Positions 26,901 to 36,125 of a DNA stretch of 62,278 nt are shown here, in pieces. Source of the DNA: Hyphomonas sp. BRH_c22 (GTDB lineage Bacteria; Pseudomonadota; Alphaproteobacteria; Caulobacterales; Hyphomonadaceae). A program made the position numbers and the translations under genes. The stretch spans positions 1 through 62,278 of the forward strand of contig NZ_LADU01000101.1 in the NCBI RefSeq assembly GCF_000961795.1. Reading direction: 5' to 3'. The first letter of the stretch is position 1; the number at the start of each line of letters is the position of its first letter. Below the pieces are notes generated by a model, which was given only the letters and a program-made list of their open reading frames with translations, was not told the origin of the DNA and did not search any database.

Positions 26901-26972
26901 ACCTCGAGCTATGTGAACTTCGCTGTCCAGACAGGCTCGCGCTACAATCTTGGTGTTCGCTACTCATTCTAG
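23934..26972 (+). CDS. TonB-dependent receptor, Caulobacter/Xanthomonas carbohydrate type
   Basis: 1012 residues from ATG 23934, eight bases after a GGGAGGAA site. A signal peptide ends at SPAAAQE (about 26). The plug domain (MGKFPDTNLAESLQRISGVS, then ITRSNGEGSQVTVRGFGPDF-like sequence) is of the TIGR01782 carbohydrate type. A 22-strand barrel follows, ending with aromatic F (LGVRYSF), the outer-membrane sorting signal. No N-terminal FecA-like signalling domain. It would import beta-glucan oligomers using TonB energy. A strong terminator follows, so the genes after it probably have their own promoter or rely on readthrough. Confidence 0.93.
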   Translation: MRVNVQTKKIGFGVALLGGVSALAFMSPAAAQEAPEADEVFETTDVADGEARMDTVLVSGIRKSLQASSDIKRDAQGVVDAITAEDMGKFPDTNLAESLQRISGVSINRSNGEGSQVTVRGFGPDFNLVLLNGRQMPSAFLEGGAPSSRSFDFGNIASEGIAGVQVYKTGRADLPTGGIGSTLNILTARPLSAPGMRFSAGAKGVMDNSVTSLGDDSITPEISGIFSNTFANDTFGVALAGSFQERDSGVAQFGTSNGWRGAYLGSENNWGTLPQPPGDTQVTNRPGPDDVYSVPQNANYSLTNTDRERLNAQVALQYSPVDTFTATLDYFYSENKVATERSDLSVWFNHGDTTSAWTDGPIASPLFYSEDFGAGGSDLSMGGAKFATKSENSSIGLNLDWQATERLSVTFDAHSSSAESGQDSPYGTSAVAGTADFQLRSQAVDFTSQLPTLSLGFQSPFTDIDPARMIATGNVFSNSFIKTEIDQYQLDGSYDFDFSFIKSVDFGVSSTTNKVRSAFANAQRDTWGGVGTAGDLPDDIFRRLDLAGNFDQFSGSGQTQQDFFAIDIDQFIATLDTPAFGSVCGGDGICRSDDFLIDRRIEEESIAAFFQINNEFDIGSMPVSLSAGLRYETTEITSPSQVTVPTGTAWVAANEFSLLGLTDSANVQTQEFTGEYDYWLPAIDLQFDPVEDVILRASYSKSLTRPGYADIAGGLSVAQLFRVDGGSGTNGNTNLKPFVSENFDLSAEWYYDEGSYVSAGYFNKKVENFIGRGVVTQTPFDVFTPFGGARYNAAATALGTNDLAAIRQWIFENADPSTFEITGTDSNGNFTGSIFGVAGEDPQVTFQIGQPVNQETASVDGWEFAIQHFFGDTGFGAIANYTLVKGDTEFDNLQVPSSGDPQFAITGLSDSYNLIGFYDKNGLQARIAYNWRDQFLVSTVGVSGTPNNPLYVEDYGQVDVSASYSVTDRITVFAEGINVLDETTRTVGRTSSYVNFAVQTGSRYNLGVRYSF

Positions 26973-26984
26973 CAGCAAGCCATG

Positions 26985-27021
26985 GATCCAGGCGTCCTCC
27001 CGACGCCTGGATCATTCTTTT
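26985..27021 (+). terminator. Rho-independent terminator after the TonB receptor gene
   Basis: Perfect 12-bp stem GATCCAGGCGTC / GACGCCTGGATC with the 5-base loop CTCCC, followed by ATTCTTTT (27014-27021). It begins 12 bases after the receptor stop codon, and is the clearest terminator in the window. Confidence 0.9.
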
Positions 27022-27106
27022 GTGTGGCCTTATAGCAGGCAATTCGCCTTGAGTGGTCTGTGATACACACGCATTGAGGATTCACGCAGCCCGAGGCAAG
27101 TTTGCA

Positions 27107-28669
27107 ATGTCAGAGCTAAAGCACGTTGTCATCATCGGCGGTGGAACCGCCGGTTGGATCACGGCTGGTATACTCGCTGCCGATCACCGCGCCTTTGCGG
27201 ATGACGGTCTTGAGATAACTCTTGTCGAGTCGCCGAATATCCCGTCAATCGGCGTTGGCGAAGGCACCTGGCCGACGCTGCGGGATACGCTTCAAAGGAT
27301 CGGGATTTCCGAAGCTGAATTTCTGAGCGTTTGCAGTGCCAGTTTCAAGCAGGGCTCGCGTTTCGATGGTTGGGTCGATGGCGGAGCCAATGACACCTAT
27401 TATCATCCGTTCGATGCTCCTCCCGGAGAGGATGATTTTGACCCTGTCAGTTTATGGCGCGCCTCAGGCGATACGCCGTTCGCTGATGCCGTCAGCTCGC
27501 AAGCTGCGCTTTGCAGGAATGGCCGGGCACCCAAGCAGGCCCAGACACCGCCATATGCAGCGGTTGCAAACTACGCATATCACCTCGATGCGTCGGCGCT
27601 GGCGGCTCTGCTCACCGAACACTGCGTAAAGCGACTCGGCGTGAAACTGATACGTGATGACGTGGTGGATACAGCGCTAAGCGCGGATGGCAGCGTCGAC
27701 TTTGTGGAGACGCGTGAGCACGGAAGGATTGGCGGCCAGCTGTTTGTCGATTGTACCGGCCAGCAAGCGCTATTGATCGAGAAGGTGATGGGCGCGCAGG
27801 CCACTGACGTTTCGGATGTCCTGTTTAATGATCGCGCCTGGGCAACGCGCGTACCGTACACCGATCCCCAGGCTGAGATCGCGTCACAAACAAACTCCAC
27901 GGCCATGCCAGCAGGTTGGGTGTGGGACATCGCATTGCAGAACCGGCGGGGCGTGGGTTACGTCTTTTCGTCTCGCCATATCAGCGAGGATGCCGCCCAG
28001 GAACAGTTCCTGGCGTATCTTGAAGGCGCCTCGGCTGGCGCAAAAATCGATGTCGACGGGCTCAGGCTCCTGAAGTTTCGCTCTGGATACCGCGAAACGC
28101 CCTGGGTCAGGAATGTGGTTGCGATTGGAATGTCGCAAGGGTTTGTCGAGCCGCTGGAGGCCTCCGCAATTGTTATGGTTGAGCTTTCAGCGGCCATGCT
28201 TAGCGATACTTTGCCACCCAGGATTGCTCAGATGGCGTCGACGGCGGCACGCTTCAATTCCCGCTTCGCGTATCGCTGGGCGCGAATCGTGGACTTTCTC
28301 AAGCTGCATTACGTGCTGAGCAAGCGAATGGAGCCGTTTTGGAGCGATCATCGCGACGAAGTGACTTGGCCGAAGCGCCTCCGGGAGTTGATGCAACGCT
28401 GGAAAGACATGCCGCCGTCGCGAGAAGACTTTGTGCAATCGCAGGAGATATTCCCAGCAGCGAGCTATGCCTATGTCCTGTACGGGATGGGCTTTCCGGT
28501 TCCTGACCGACCGCACCTGAGACGGAAAGACTCGCCAGAACGCGCGCAGCGGCGGCTGTCTGAAATTGCTGAACGAACTGAAAAGATGCTGGGTGGGCTA
28601 CCAAGCAACCGAGACCTGTTGAACCAGGTCTGCGGTCACAAGCTTGTCTCTGAAATCGGGCTGAGGTGA
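27107..28669 (+). CDS. Tryptophan halogenase family flavoprotein, first copy
   Basis: 520 residues from ATG 27107 (MSELKHVVIIGGGTAGW). FAD motif GGGTAGW; catalytic-type Lys81 in SFKQGSRFDGW. The usual GWxWxIP motif reads GWVWDIAL: the tryptophans are kept but the final IP is lost, so true halogenation is uncertain. Members of this family are common in TonB-receptor/sugar loci of Caulobacterales and Xanthomonadales, where the substrate is unknown. Coupled to the cupin gene by a TGATG overlap. Confidence 0.88.
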   Translation: MSELKHVVIIGGGTAGWITAGILAADHRAFADDGLEITLVESPNIPSIGVGEGTWPTLRDTLQRIGISEAEFLSVCSASFKQGSRFDGWVDGGANDTYYHPFDAPPGEDDFDPVSLWRASGDTPFADAVSSQAALCRNGRAPKQAQTPPYAAVANYAYHLDASALAALLTEHCVKRLGVKLIRDDVVDTALSADGSVDFVETREHGRIGGQLFVDCTGQQALLIEKVMGAQATDVSDVLFNDRAWATRVPYTDPQAEIASQTNSTAMPAGWVWDIALQNRRGVGYVFSSRHISEDAAQEQFLAYLEGASAGAKIDVDGLRLLKFRSGYRETPWVRNVVAIGMSQGFVEPLEASAIVMVELSAAMLSDTLPPRIAQMASTAARFNSRFAYRWARIVDFLKLHYVLSKRMEPFWSDHRDEVTWPKRLRELMQRWKDMPPSREDFVQSQEIFPAASYAYVLYGMGFPVPDRPHLRRKDSPERAQRRLSEIAERTEKMLGGLPSNRDLLNQVCGHKLVSEIGLR

Positions 28670-29709
28670 TGGACGCCAACCGAAAACCTGTTGCTGAGTC
28701 CGGGAGCGGCCGGCGTGTTGCGGAATGCGTCGGAGTTTACAGTTCCGGAGCGATTGAGACACTGTGCTCATCTGCTGAGCCGGTTGTCCTGCGTGATTTT
28801 GTGAGCCATTGGCCGGTCGTGGGTGCCGCGAAGGCGTCAGATCGGGAATTGGTCGATTATCTGATGCAGTTTGATAAGGGCGCGACCGTACCTGTATCTA
28901 TCGGCCCTCCATCGCTCAATGGACGGATGTTTTATAATGATGACTTCACCGGCCTGAACGCGGATCGTGGCAACGCGCGGTTTTCGACGTTTCTCGAACG
29001 TGTGCTGAGGCATGGGCAGGAAAGCCACCCGCCGCTGATCTACATGGCGTCCATGGATATCAATGCGTGTGTGCCCGGTTTTGGTGAGCGCAATTCCATT
29101 GATTTCGGGGCGGCAGATCCGCTCGCCAGCATCTGGATTGGGACAAGGACTCGCATTGCGGCGCACAATGACCTGCCGCTGAATATTGCATGCGTCGCGG
29201 CGGGGCGCCGGCGTTTCACGCTATTTCCTCCAGACCAGACCCAAAATCTCTATCCTGGCCCGTTCGAGCTCACGCCTGCCGGACGCCCAATCAGTCTTGT
29301 TGACTTCCATGCGCCCGATCTCGAACGCTTCCCCAGGTTTGAAGATGCGTTGCAAGTTGCTCAAATTGCTGAGCTTGGACCGGGCGACGCGATCTTTATT
29401 CCTTCCATGTGGTGGCATCATGTGGAGGCCACCGAAGGCGTCAACGTTCTGGTGAATTACTGGTGGCGCAAAGTACCGGGTCATCTGGGCACCCCCCAGG
29501 ATGTTCTCAATCACGCGATGCTCACGTTGCGGGATCTGCCTATGGAAGAGCGTCGCATCTGGAAAGACATTTTTGAGCATTATGTCTTTGGCGCGAGTGA
29601 GGCGAGTTTCTCGCATATTCCGTTCCATGCGCGTGGCATCCTGAATCCGATTGATGAAGCAATGGCAAAGCGGGTGCGAGGGTTCCTGCGTGACCGGTTG
29701 GACAGATGA
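28669..29709 (+). CDS. Cupin-like (JmjC-related, Cupin_8) oxygenase
   Basis: 346 residues from the ATG that shares its first base with the halogenase stop. The iron-binding facial triad is visible: His-Asn-Asp in AAHNDLPLN and the distal His in FIPSMWWHHVEATEG. The core resembles 2-oxoglutarate hydroxylases that act on protein side chains or small molecules (FIH/JmjC class). It sits between two tryptophan-halogenase genes, an order seen in other alphaproteobacterial sugar loci; the substrate is unknown. Confidence 0.88.
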   Translation: MDANRKPVAESGSGRRVAECVGVYSSGAIETLCSSAEPVVLRDFVSHWPVVGAAKASDRELVDYLMQFDKGATVPVSIGPPSLNGRMFYNDDFTGLNADRGNARFSTFLERVLRHGQESHPPLIYMASMDINACVPGFGERNSIDFGAADPLASIWIGTRTRIAAHNDLPLNIACVAAGRRRFTLFPPDQTQNLYPGPFELTPAGRPISLVDFHAPDLERFPRFEDALQVAQIAELGPGDAIFIPSMWWHHVEATEGVNVLVNYWWRKVPGHLGTPQDVLNHAMLTLRDLPMEERRIWKDIFEHYVFGASEASFSHIPFHARGILNPIDEAMAKRVRGFLRDRLDR

Positions 29710-31214
29710 GGCAGGACATGGATGTATCGAACCCGGGAATGAAGCGCGTCGTGATTGCTGGTGGTGGGACCGCTGGCTGGATGACGGCTGCGGCTATGGG
29801 CAAAGTGCTCTCCAAGGTCGCAGACATCACGTTGATCGAGTCCGACCAGATCGGGACAGTGGGTGTCGGCGAGGCGACGATCCCCACATTGGTCACTTTC
29901 AATCGGTTGCTCGGGATTGACGAAGCCGACTTCATGAAGCGGGTGAGCGCCACTTTCAAACTTGGCATCGCCTTTGAAAACTGGACTGATCTCGAGCATC
30001 GCTACATTCACTCCTTCGGTATTACCGGCAAGGATCACTGGACGGCAGGGTTCCAGCATTTTTGGAAGCGGGGGCGTGATTTGGGCGTTGCGAGTGAATT
30101 CGGGGACTATTGCCTGGAGCTCGTCGCGGCAGAAGAGGGACGCTTTGCGCACCTTCCCAAACTCGGCCTGAACTACGCCTATCACGTCGATTCCTCTGCC
30201 TATGCCCTGTTCTTGAGGGAGATGGCTGTTGGTTTCGGCGTCAAGCGGATCGAAGGACGAATAGATCGCGTCCAGCGAAGCGAGTCCGGCGACCTGTCTT
30301 GCCTCTCGCTGGACAATGGGCAGGAGATAAATGGCGACCTGTTCATCGACTGCTCGGGGTTTCGTGCGCTCCTGATAGGTGATGCCCTTGGGGTCGGCTA
30401 TGACGACTGGTCACACTGGCTGCCTTGCGACAGGGCGATCGCGGTACAGACGGAATCTGTCGGATTGCCGCGGCCTTACACGCGCTCCATTGCCCACGAA
30501 GCGGGTTGGCGTTGGCAGATCCCCCTGCAGCACCGCACAGGAAACGGGATTGTCTTCGCCAGTCGCTACATGGAGGAAGAAGCAGCGCGATTGCAATTGC
30601 TCGAATCCGTCGAGGGCAAACTGCTTAGCGAGCCTCGGCTGATCAAGTTCAGGACCGGGACACGTCGGGCACACTGGCACCGCAATTGCGTATCTATAGG
30701 TCTGTCGAGCGGGTTCATCGAGCCGCTGGAGTCGACCAGCATTCACCTGATCCAACGTTCCATCATGCGCTTGCTGCAAATGTTCCCCAGGGGCGATATC
30801 AGCTCTGCAGATGTTGCGGAGTTTAACAAGCAGACTTTTTACGAGCTCGATCACATTCGCGATTTCATCATCCTGCACTACCATCTGACGAATCGAAACG
30901 ACACGGATTTCTGGAACCATGTCCGGACGATGGACATTCCCGACACCCTGCGCCACCGCATGCAACTGTTCAGGGACACCGGCCGCACTTTCCGCGCAAA
31001 TGACGAGCTCTTTGCAGAAAACTCCTGGACGCAAGTCATGCTGGGGCAGGGCATCTTGCCGGAGTCCCATCATCCGGTCGTCGACATGATGACGCCTGAC
31101 GAGGTTAGGCTATTTCTCAACCACATCACTGAAAATGTCCGGCGCACTGTCGCCGATTTGCCTGTGCACGACGACTATATCAAAAAATACTGCAACGCTT
31201 CTGGTTCGGCCTGA
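29706..31214 (+). CDS. Tryptophan halogenase family flavoprotein, second copy
   Basis: 502 residues; the ATG overlaps the cupin stop by four bases. FAD motif AGGGTAGW, the VGVGEATIPTL segment, catalytic Lys85 in TFKLGIAFENW, and a complete GWRWQIP motif. So this copy, unlike the first, keeps every residue usually linked to flavin-dependent halogenation or hydroxylation. Similarity to the first copy is moderate, so they are paralogues and not a recent duplication. A flavin reductase partner gene is not in the window. Confidence 0.9.
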   Translation: MRQDMDVSNPGMKRVVIAGGGTAGWMTAAAMGKVLSKVADITLIESDQIGTVGVGEATIPTLVTFNRLLGIDEADFMKRVSATFKLGIAFENWTDLEHRYIHSFGITGKDHWTAGFQHFWKRGRDLGVASEFGDYCLELVAAEEGRFAHLPKLGLNYAYHVDSSAYALFLREMAVGFGVKRIEGRIDRVQRSESGDLSCLSLDNGQEINGDLFIDCSGFRALLIGDALGVGYDDWSHWLPCDRAIAVQTESVGLPRPYTRSIAHEAGWRWQIPLQHRTGNGIVFASRYMEEEAARLQLLESVEGKLLSEPRLIKFRTGTRRAHWHRNCVSIGLSSGFIEPLESTSIHLIQRSIMRLLQMFPRGDISSADVAEFNKQTFYELDHIRDFIILHYHLTNRNDTDFWNHVRTMDIPDTLRHRMQLFRDTGRTFRANDELFAENSWTQVMLGQGILPESHHPVVDMMTPDEVRLFLNHITENVRRTVADLPVHDDYIKKYCNASGSA

Positions 31215-31244
31215 AACAGAATCCAACCTCCGGGATATTCAGAT

Positions 31245-33752
31245 ATGCTACTTGGAAATACTCTCCTCGGCCGATTTAATCTGTGTGCGTCTCTTGTCGC
31301 CGCGCTCCTGACCTCGTGCGCCATCATGCCAGAGCAGGGCAAACCTGTGACGGATATTGAGTCATGGCCGTCACTGAATGTTCCGGCGCTTGATCCGGCC
31401 ATTGAAAGGCGGATCGATGAAATCATTGCGCAAATGACGCTTCAGCAGAAAGTCGGCCAGGTGATCCAGGCCGATACAGACAGCGTGACGCCCGAAGAGG
31501 TGAAAACCTATCGTCTGGGGTCGGTATTGTCTGGCGGAAATTCCGCCCCAGGAGACCAGCCTTACGCGGCCGCGCATGAGTGGCTTGCTGCCGCGGACGA
31601 ATATTTCGAAGCGTCGATCGACATGGAGGGCGTGGCGATCGCTATTCCCATTATCTGGGGGATTGATGCGGTTCACGGGCATGCCAACCTTTCGGGAGCG
31701 ACTGTGTTTCCTCACAATATTGGCCTTGGAGCGGCGAATGATCCTGATCTGATAGAAGAGATCATGGAAGTAACGGCAGCAGAGCTTATCGTTTCAGGCC
31801 ATGACTGGACCTTCGCGCCGACACTGGCCGTTCCTCGAGATGATCGTTGGGGTCGGACTTATGAAGGGTTCTCGGAGGACCCGTCCATTGTTGCATCCTA
31901 CGCAGACAGAATCGTTTTTGGTCTCCAGGGCCGGCCCGGGTCCGACACGTATTTCGATCAGACGCGCGTTATTGCGTCCGCCAAGCACTTTCTCGGGGAT
32001 GGTGGCACGACAAGGGGGGTCGACCAGGGAGACACAGCGATTGCCGAAGCGGAACTGCGTGCCATTCATGGCGCAGGATATTTCCCAGCCATAGAAGCAG
32101 GTGTGCAAACCATCATGGCCAGTTTCAATAGTTGGAATGGCGAAAAAATGCATGGTAGCAAATATATGCTCACGGATGTTCTCAAGACCCGAATGGGGTT
32201 CAATGGATTCGTGATCGGGGATTGGAACGGACATGGCCAGATTCCGGGATGTACGAATACTGATTGCCCGGCGTCGTTCAATGCAGGTGTGGACATGTAC
32301 ATGGCGCCGGACAGCTGGAAGGGTGTCTACCAATCCACCCTGGACGCCGTTGAATCCGGAGAGATCACACAGCAACGGCTTGATGATGCCGTCAGGCGTA
32401 TCCTGCGTGTTAAGCTTGCTGCGGGTCTTTTCTCGAAGTCGAAACCGAGCGCCCGGAAAGGTGCCCAGGACGTTGAAATCCTGGGATCGGACCGTCACCG
32501 TGAGGTCGCGCGACGCGCTGTGCGCCAGTCCCTCGTTCTGTTGAAGAACAATTCGGATACGCTTCCGCTTCGCGCAGACTTGACGGTCCTCGTGATCGGC
32601 GACGGTGCGGACAGTATTGCAAAGCAGGCCGGTGGATGGACGCTCTCATGGCAGGGGGGTGGATATGCCAATCAGGACTTTCCAAATGGGGAATCCATTC
32701 TGGACGGTATTCGTCATGTCGTCGAATCCGGAGGCGGTCGCGTCATTCATGATCCGACGGGAGCGTCAGCGGCTTCAGCTGACGTCGTGATCGCCGTATA
32801 CGGAGAGGAGTCGTATGCAGAGTATAAAGGAGATCTGGATCATCTGGATTTCAATCCCGCTGGCTTTGACCCGCAGGTGCTCAAAGCTTTCCAGGATCGC
32901 GGAACGCCAACCGTCTCGGTCTTCTTGTCCGGGCGACCACTGTGGGTCAATCCGGAACTGAACGTGTCGGATGCTTTTATTGCGGCTTGGTTGCCCGGAA
33001 CCGAGGGTGGCGGAGTTGCCGATCTACTCTTCCAGACAAGGCCAGATTTCGATTTCACGGGGCGCCTGTCCTACTCCTGGCCCAAGACGGCAGTGGACTT
33101 CAACAATAACAAGGGTTCGACAGCTTATGACCCACTCTTTCCGATAGGCTATGGCCTGTCATATTCAGGAGGCGCCGGGACCCTTGCCAGACTGGACGAG
33201 GACAGCGGTCTGGCGGCTGGCCAGCTCGTCGAGCGTGGAGCGGTGTTCCGGCGGGGCGGCGCGATTGCGCCCTGGAAAACCTTCCTGGTTCTGGGTTCCG
33301 AAGGCGTCCTGTTCAATGGAACAGGGGCAAATGTAGAAGGTCTGGCGGCAACGCGCGCGGACCATCTGGCACAGGAAGATGCGATGGCGCTGGAGTTCTC
33401 GGGTAATGGTGCTCGCTTGGCTTTTATTCCCGAGAACGGAGCTGTCGACTGGTCGTCAGACGCATCAGACGACAAGGTTCTCGCTTTTGCCGTCAGCTCT
33501 GAATCCGATACGCGCATCGTTTTGAGTATGGGGTGTGAGGACGGGGGCGAGTGCGCAGCGGCCCAGGCCATTGATATCACCGCGGGTGGCTGGCGAGATG
33601 TTCAAGTTCCACTCAGCTGTTTCGCCGGAGCCGTCGACATGTCGAATATAAGAACGGCGATTTCCATTGGCACCGCGCAGGAATCGAAGATCGCAATTGC
33701 AGATGTCCGGGTTTCGGCACGCCGCGAAGTACAGATGACCTGCGACCAATAA
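31245..33752 (+). CDS. GH3 beta-glucosidase (glucan glucohydrolase), lipoprotein
   Basis: 835 residues. The start (MLLGNTLLGRFNLCASLVAA then LLTSC) fits a lipobox with Cys25, so the enzyme is probably membrane-anchored. The GH3 barrel shows WGIDAVHGH, AKHFLGDGGT and the nucleophile Asp in GFVIGDWNGHGQ; the second alpha/beta domain contributes the acid (VIAVYGEESYAEYKGD). The C-terminal ~200 residues resemble the extra domain of ExoP-type exo-glucanases. It would release glucose from the oligomers made by GH16. It lies 30 bases after the second halogenase gene. Confidence 0.93.
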   Translation: MLLGNTLLGRFNLCASLVAALLTSCAIMPEQGKPVTDIESWPSLNVPALDPAIERRIDEIIAQMTLQQKVGQVIQADTDSVTPEEVKTYRLGSVLSGGNSAPGDQPYAAAHEWLAAADEYFEASIDMEGVAIAIPIIWGIDAVHGHANLSGATVFPHNIGLGAANDPDLIEEIMEVTAAELIVSGHDWTFAPTLAVPRDDRWGRTYEGFSEDPSIVASYADRIVFGLQGRPGSDTYFDQTRVIASAKHFLGDGGTTRGVDQGDTAIAEAELRAIHGAGYFPAIEAGVQTIMASFNSWNGEKMHGSKYMLTDVLKTRMGFNGFVIGDWNGHGQIPGCTNTDCPASFNAGVDMYMAPDSWKGVYQSTLDAVESGEITQQRLDDAVRRILRVKLAAGLFSKSKPSARKGAQDVEILGSDRHREVARRAVRQSLVLLKNNSDTLPLRADLTVLVIGDGADSIAKQAGGWTLSWQGGGYANQDFPNGESILDGIRHVVESGGGRVIHDPTGASAASADVVIAVYGEESYAEYKGDLDHLDFNPAGFDPQVLKAFQDRGTPTVSVFLSGRPLWVNPELNVSDAFIAAWLPGTEGGGVADLLFQTRPDFDFTGRLSYSWPKTAVDFNNNKGSTAYDPLFPIGYGLSYSGGAGTLARLDEDSGLAAGQLVERGAVFRRGGAIAPWKTFLVLGSEGVLFNGTGANVEGLAATRADHLAQEDAMALEFSGNGARLAFIPENGAVDWSSDASDDKVLAFAVSSESDTRIVLSMGCEDGGECAAAQAIDITAGGWRDVQVPLSCFAGAVDMSNIRTAISIGTAQESKIAIADVRVSARREVQMTCDQ

Positions 33753-33807
33753 TGCCTGGGAATTATCCTGAGAAAAGAAATAAACAAGCCACTGGGAGGC
33801 GCTAGTA

Positions 33808-35397
33808 ATGGACCTTGGAGCAATAGATCTGGGAGTTGTGGCAGTCTATGCTATTGTCCTTTTCACAATCGCATTTTGGGTCTCGCGAGAACCCGCAGGA
33901 CATTCCAAGAATACCGAAGACTACTTTCTCGCCGGGCGGTCTTTGCCATGGTGGGCTATTGGTGCCTCGCTGATTGCGTCAAACATTTCGGCTGAACAGA
34001 TTATTGGCCAGTCGGGGCAGGGTTTTGTCGTTGGCATGGCGATTGCGGCCTATGAGTGGCAGGCCGCAATCGTGCTGCTGCTGACAGCAAAGTTTTTCCT
34101 GCCGATTTTCCTCAAGCGCAAGATCTACACGATGCCCCAGTTTCTTGAGACCCGTTACGGGCATGGGGTAAAGACCCTTATGTCTGTCTACTGGATCACA
34201 TTGTACACCGCCGTGAACCTCGCTGCCGTCCTCTGGCTTGGTGGATTGGCGATCGAGAGCGTGACGGGATTCAATGTAATCTGGGCGATGTGTGGATTGG
34301 CGGCATTTGCTGTTCTTTATTCGCTTTATGGCGGTCTGAAGGCCGTCGCGCTCACAGACATTATCCAAGTCGTTATTCTGATTATTGGCGGACTGGCGAT
34401 TACCTGGATTGCGCTGGATCTTGTGAGCGGCGGCGATGGTCCGATTTCGGGCTTCGCACGTCTTGGTCAGGAAGTACCAGGGCATTTCAAGATGATCCTG
34501 AGCTCCGATCATCCAAATTACGCAGACCTGCCCGGGATTTGGACGCTTCTGGGTGGACTCTGGGTGCTGCACTTCTCCTATTGGGGATTCAATCAATACA
34601 TCATCCAGCGTGCGCTTGGCGCGGAGAACCTGGCGGAAGCCCAAAAAGGCCTGGCATTCGCAGCGGTGTTGAAACTTCTGATCCCGCTTATCGTCGTGGT
34701 TCCTGGAATTGCTGCGCTGATCCTCGCCCAGGACGGAGCGCTGGCTGCGGATGCCCTCAACGAGAAGTCTGACCGTACCTATGGTGAACTCATGAAACTG
34801 GCACCGACGGGGCTGAGGGGGCTTGTCTTTGCAGCGCTCATTGCTGCTATCGTTTCTTCTCTGGCTTCAATGATGAACTCGATTTCGACGATTTTCACCA
34901 TGGACATTTATCGCGATTACATTGCGCGCGACCGGGAGGAAAAGCACTATGTCCTGGTTGGTCGCATTACGGCCCTGGTTGCGATGGTCATGGCTTTGGT
35001 CCTTGCGAAGCCATTTCTCGGTGGAATGGAAAGTGCATTTCAAACAATCCAGGAATATAGCGGTTTCATAGCGCCCGGAGTTGTTGCGATCTTCCTCCTC
35101 GGATTCTTCTTCAAGCGCGCCAACGCGACCGGCGCGTTTGCTGTTCTGATTGGATCGGTTGTTGTCAGTATCCTGCTGAAGCTTCTCATGCCAGATATGC
35201 CATTCGTGCTTCGAATCTGGATTGTGTTTCTGACAATCATGGTATTCGGCGTGGTGGCCAGCCTGGCTTCACAAGCGCCTGAACCCAACCAGCCTGTTGC
35301 GTTGAGCGATATCAATTTCAGTACACGACCGGTATTCAATATTGCCGCATTGATCGTTACTGCTATCCTTGTTGCGTTGTATGTGGCGTATTGGTGA
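33808..35397 (+). CDS. SSS-family sodium/sugar symporter (SGLT-like)
   Basis: 529 residues, about 14 membrane helices, starting after a GGGAGGC site. The early block EDYFLAGRSLPWWAIGASLI followed by SNISAEQIIGQSGQGF is typical of the sodium:solute symporter family and its sugar branch (vSGLT). It would bring the glucose or short glucan freed by GH3 across the inner membrane with Na+. Last gene of the glucan locus, 55 bases after GH3; an IS6 remnant starts soon after. Confidence 0.92.
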   Translation: MDLGAIDLGVVAVYAIVLFTIAFWVSREPAGHSKNTEDYFLAGRSLPWWAIGASLIASNISAEQIIGQSGQGFVVGMAIAAYEWQAAIVLLLTAKFFLPIFLKRKIYTMPQFLETRYGHGVKTLMSVYWITLYTAVNLAAVLWLGGLAIESVTGFNVIWAMCGLAAFAVLYSLYGGLKAVALTDIIQVVILIIGGLAITWIALDLVSGGDGPISGFARLGQEVPGHFKMILSSDHPNYADLPGIWTLLGGLWVLHFSYWGFNQYIIQRALGAENLAEAQKGLAFAAVLKLLIPLIVVVPGIAALILAQDGALAADALNEKSDRTYGELMKLAPTGLRGLVFAALIAAIVSSLASMMNSISTIFTMDIYRDYIARDREEKHYVLVGRITALVAMVMALVLAKPFLGGMESAFQTIQEYSGFIAPGVVAIFLLGFFFKRANATGAFAVLIGSVVVSILLKLLMPDMPFVLRIWIVFLTIMVFGVVASLASQAPEPNQPVALSDINFSTRPVFNIAALIVTAILVALYVAYW

Positions 35398-35464
35398 GGA
35401 AGGGGCGTATTGTTTTCAAAGGCGGACCTGAGGCGTTTGGGCGGGGGGGTGCCTTGTAAAATGG

Positions 35465-36125
35465 GCAGGAACCCGTCAAAATGTCGCCTGGGATCATCCA
35501 GCCTGGTCTGCCTATGTAGATCAGGTTTCCACGCTCGCTTCGCAATGTCGAAGACCTCCTCCATCAGCGCGGCATCGACATTTTTCTATGAGGGCGGCTG
35601 TCTCTGGGGCGAGCGGTGCGGTAGGTTCTTGGCACACAAGTTCCCGAAGCGGCGATTCGAGGCGATGCAAGCAAGCCCGCAATGGCCGCAGCACCCGGAC
35701 GGGGTCTTCGTCAGCCAAAGGCAGGCGTAGCCAACATCTGCGGCGAGAGGCGTTATCTCTTGCGAGCTGTGGATTACGCGGGCGAGGTGCCGGAAGCCTG
35801 TGCGATGCCGAAATGCGATAAACGTACCGCGCTGGAATGCCTCAGAAAAGCAATGATCTGCAAGCGCTCGTCGCGGATAGGGCGGTAGTGTCCAGAAACT
35901 TTCGCACTTTTTATCATGCGACGGCGGTTCCATTGGATTGAAGTTTCATCTCGTGTAGCGGCTGCATGTTCAATTATCTTCGTGTGTTCCACTCGGCTCA
36001 GGCGCATGCGAAGTCTGCAAATGTCCGGGTCAGTTCATTCGCCCGTCCACAATCGCTGCACCTTCGAAAGGCGCATCAACTCCCGAACAAGGTTCAAAAA
36101 GAAACGAGACGCCCCGGGTTCGCAA
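35465..36125 (+). pseudogene. IS6-family transposase remnant, copy 3
   Basis: Blocks recognisable across frames: SLVCLCRSGFHARFAMSKTS-type N-terminal region (35500-35590, nucleotide match to copy 1), QWPQHPDGVFVSQRQA (about 35680-35728), then in another frame NICGERRYLLRAVDYAGEV (35735-35791), and the C-terminal LRRMRSLQMSGSVHSPVHNR (35998-36060). Same orientation as copies 1 and 2. It separates the glucan locus from the selenium cassette. Confidence 0.78.
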
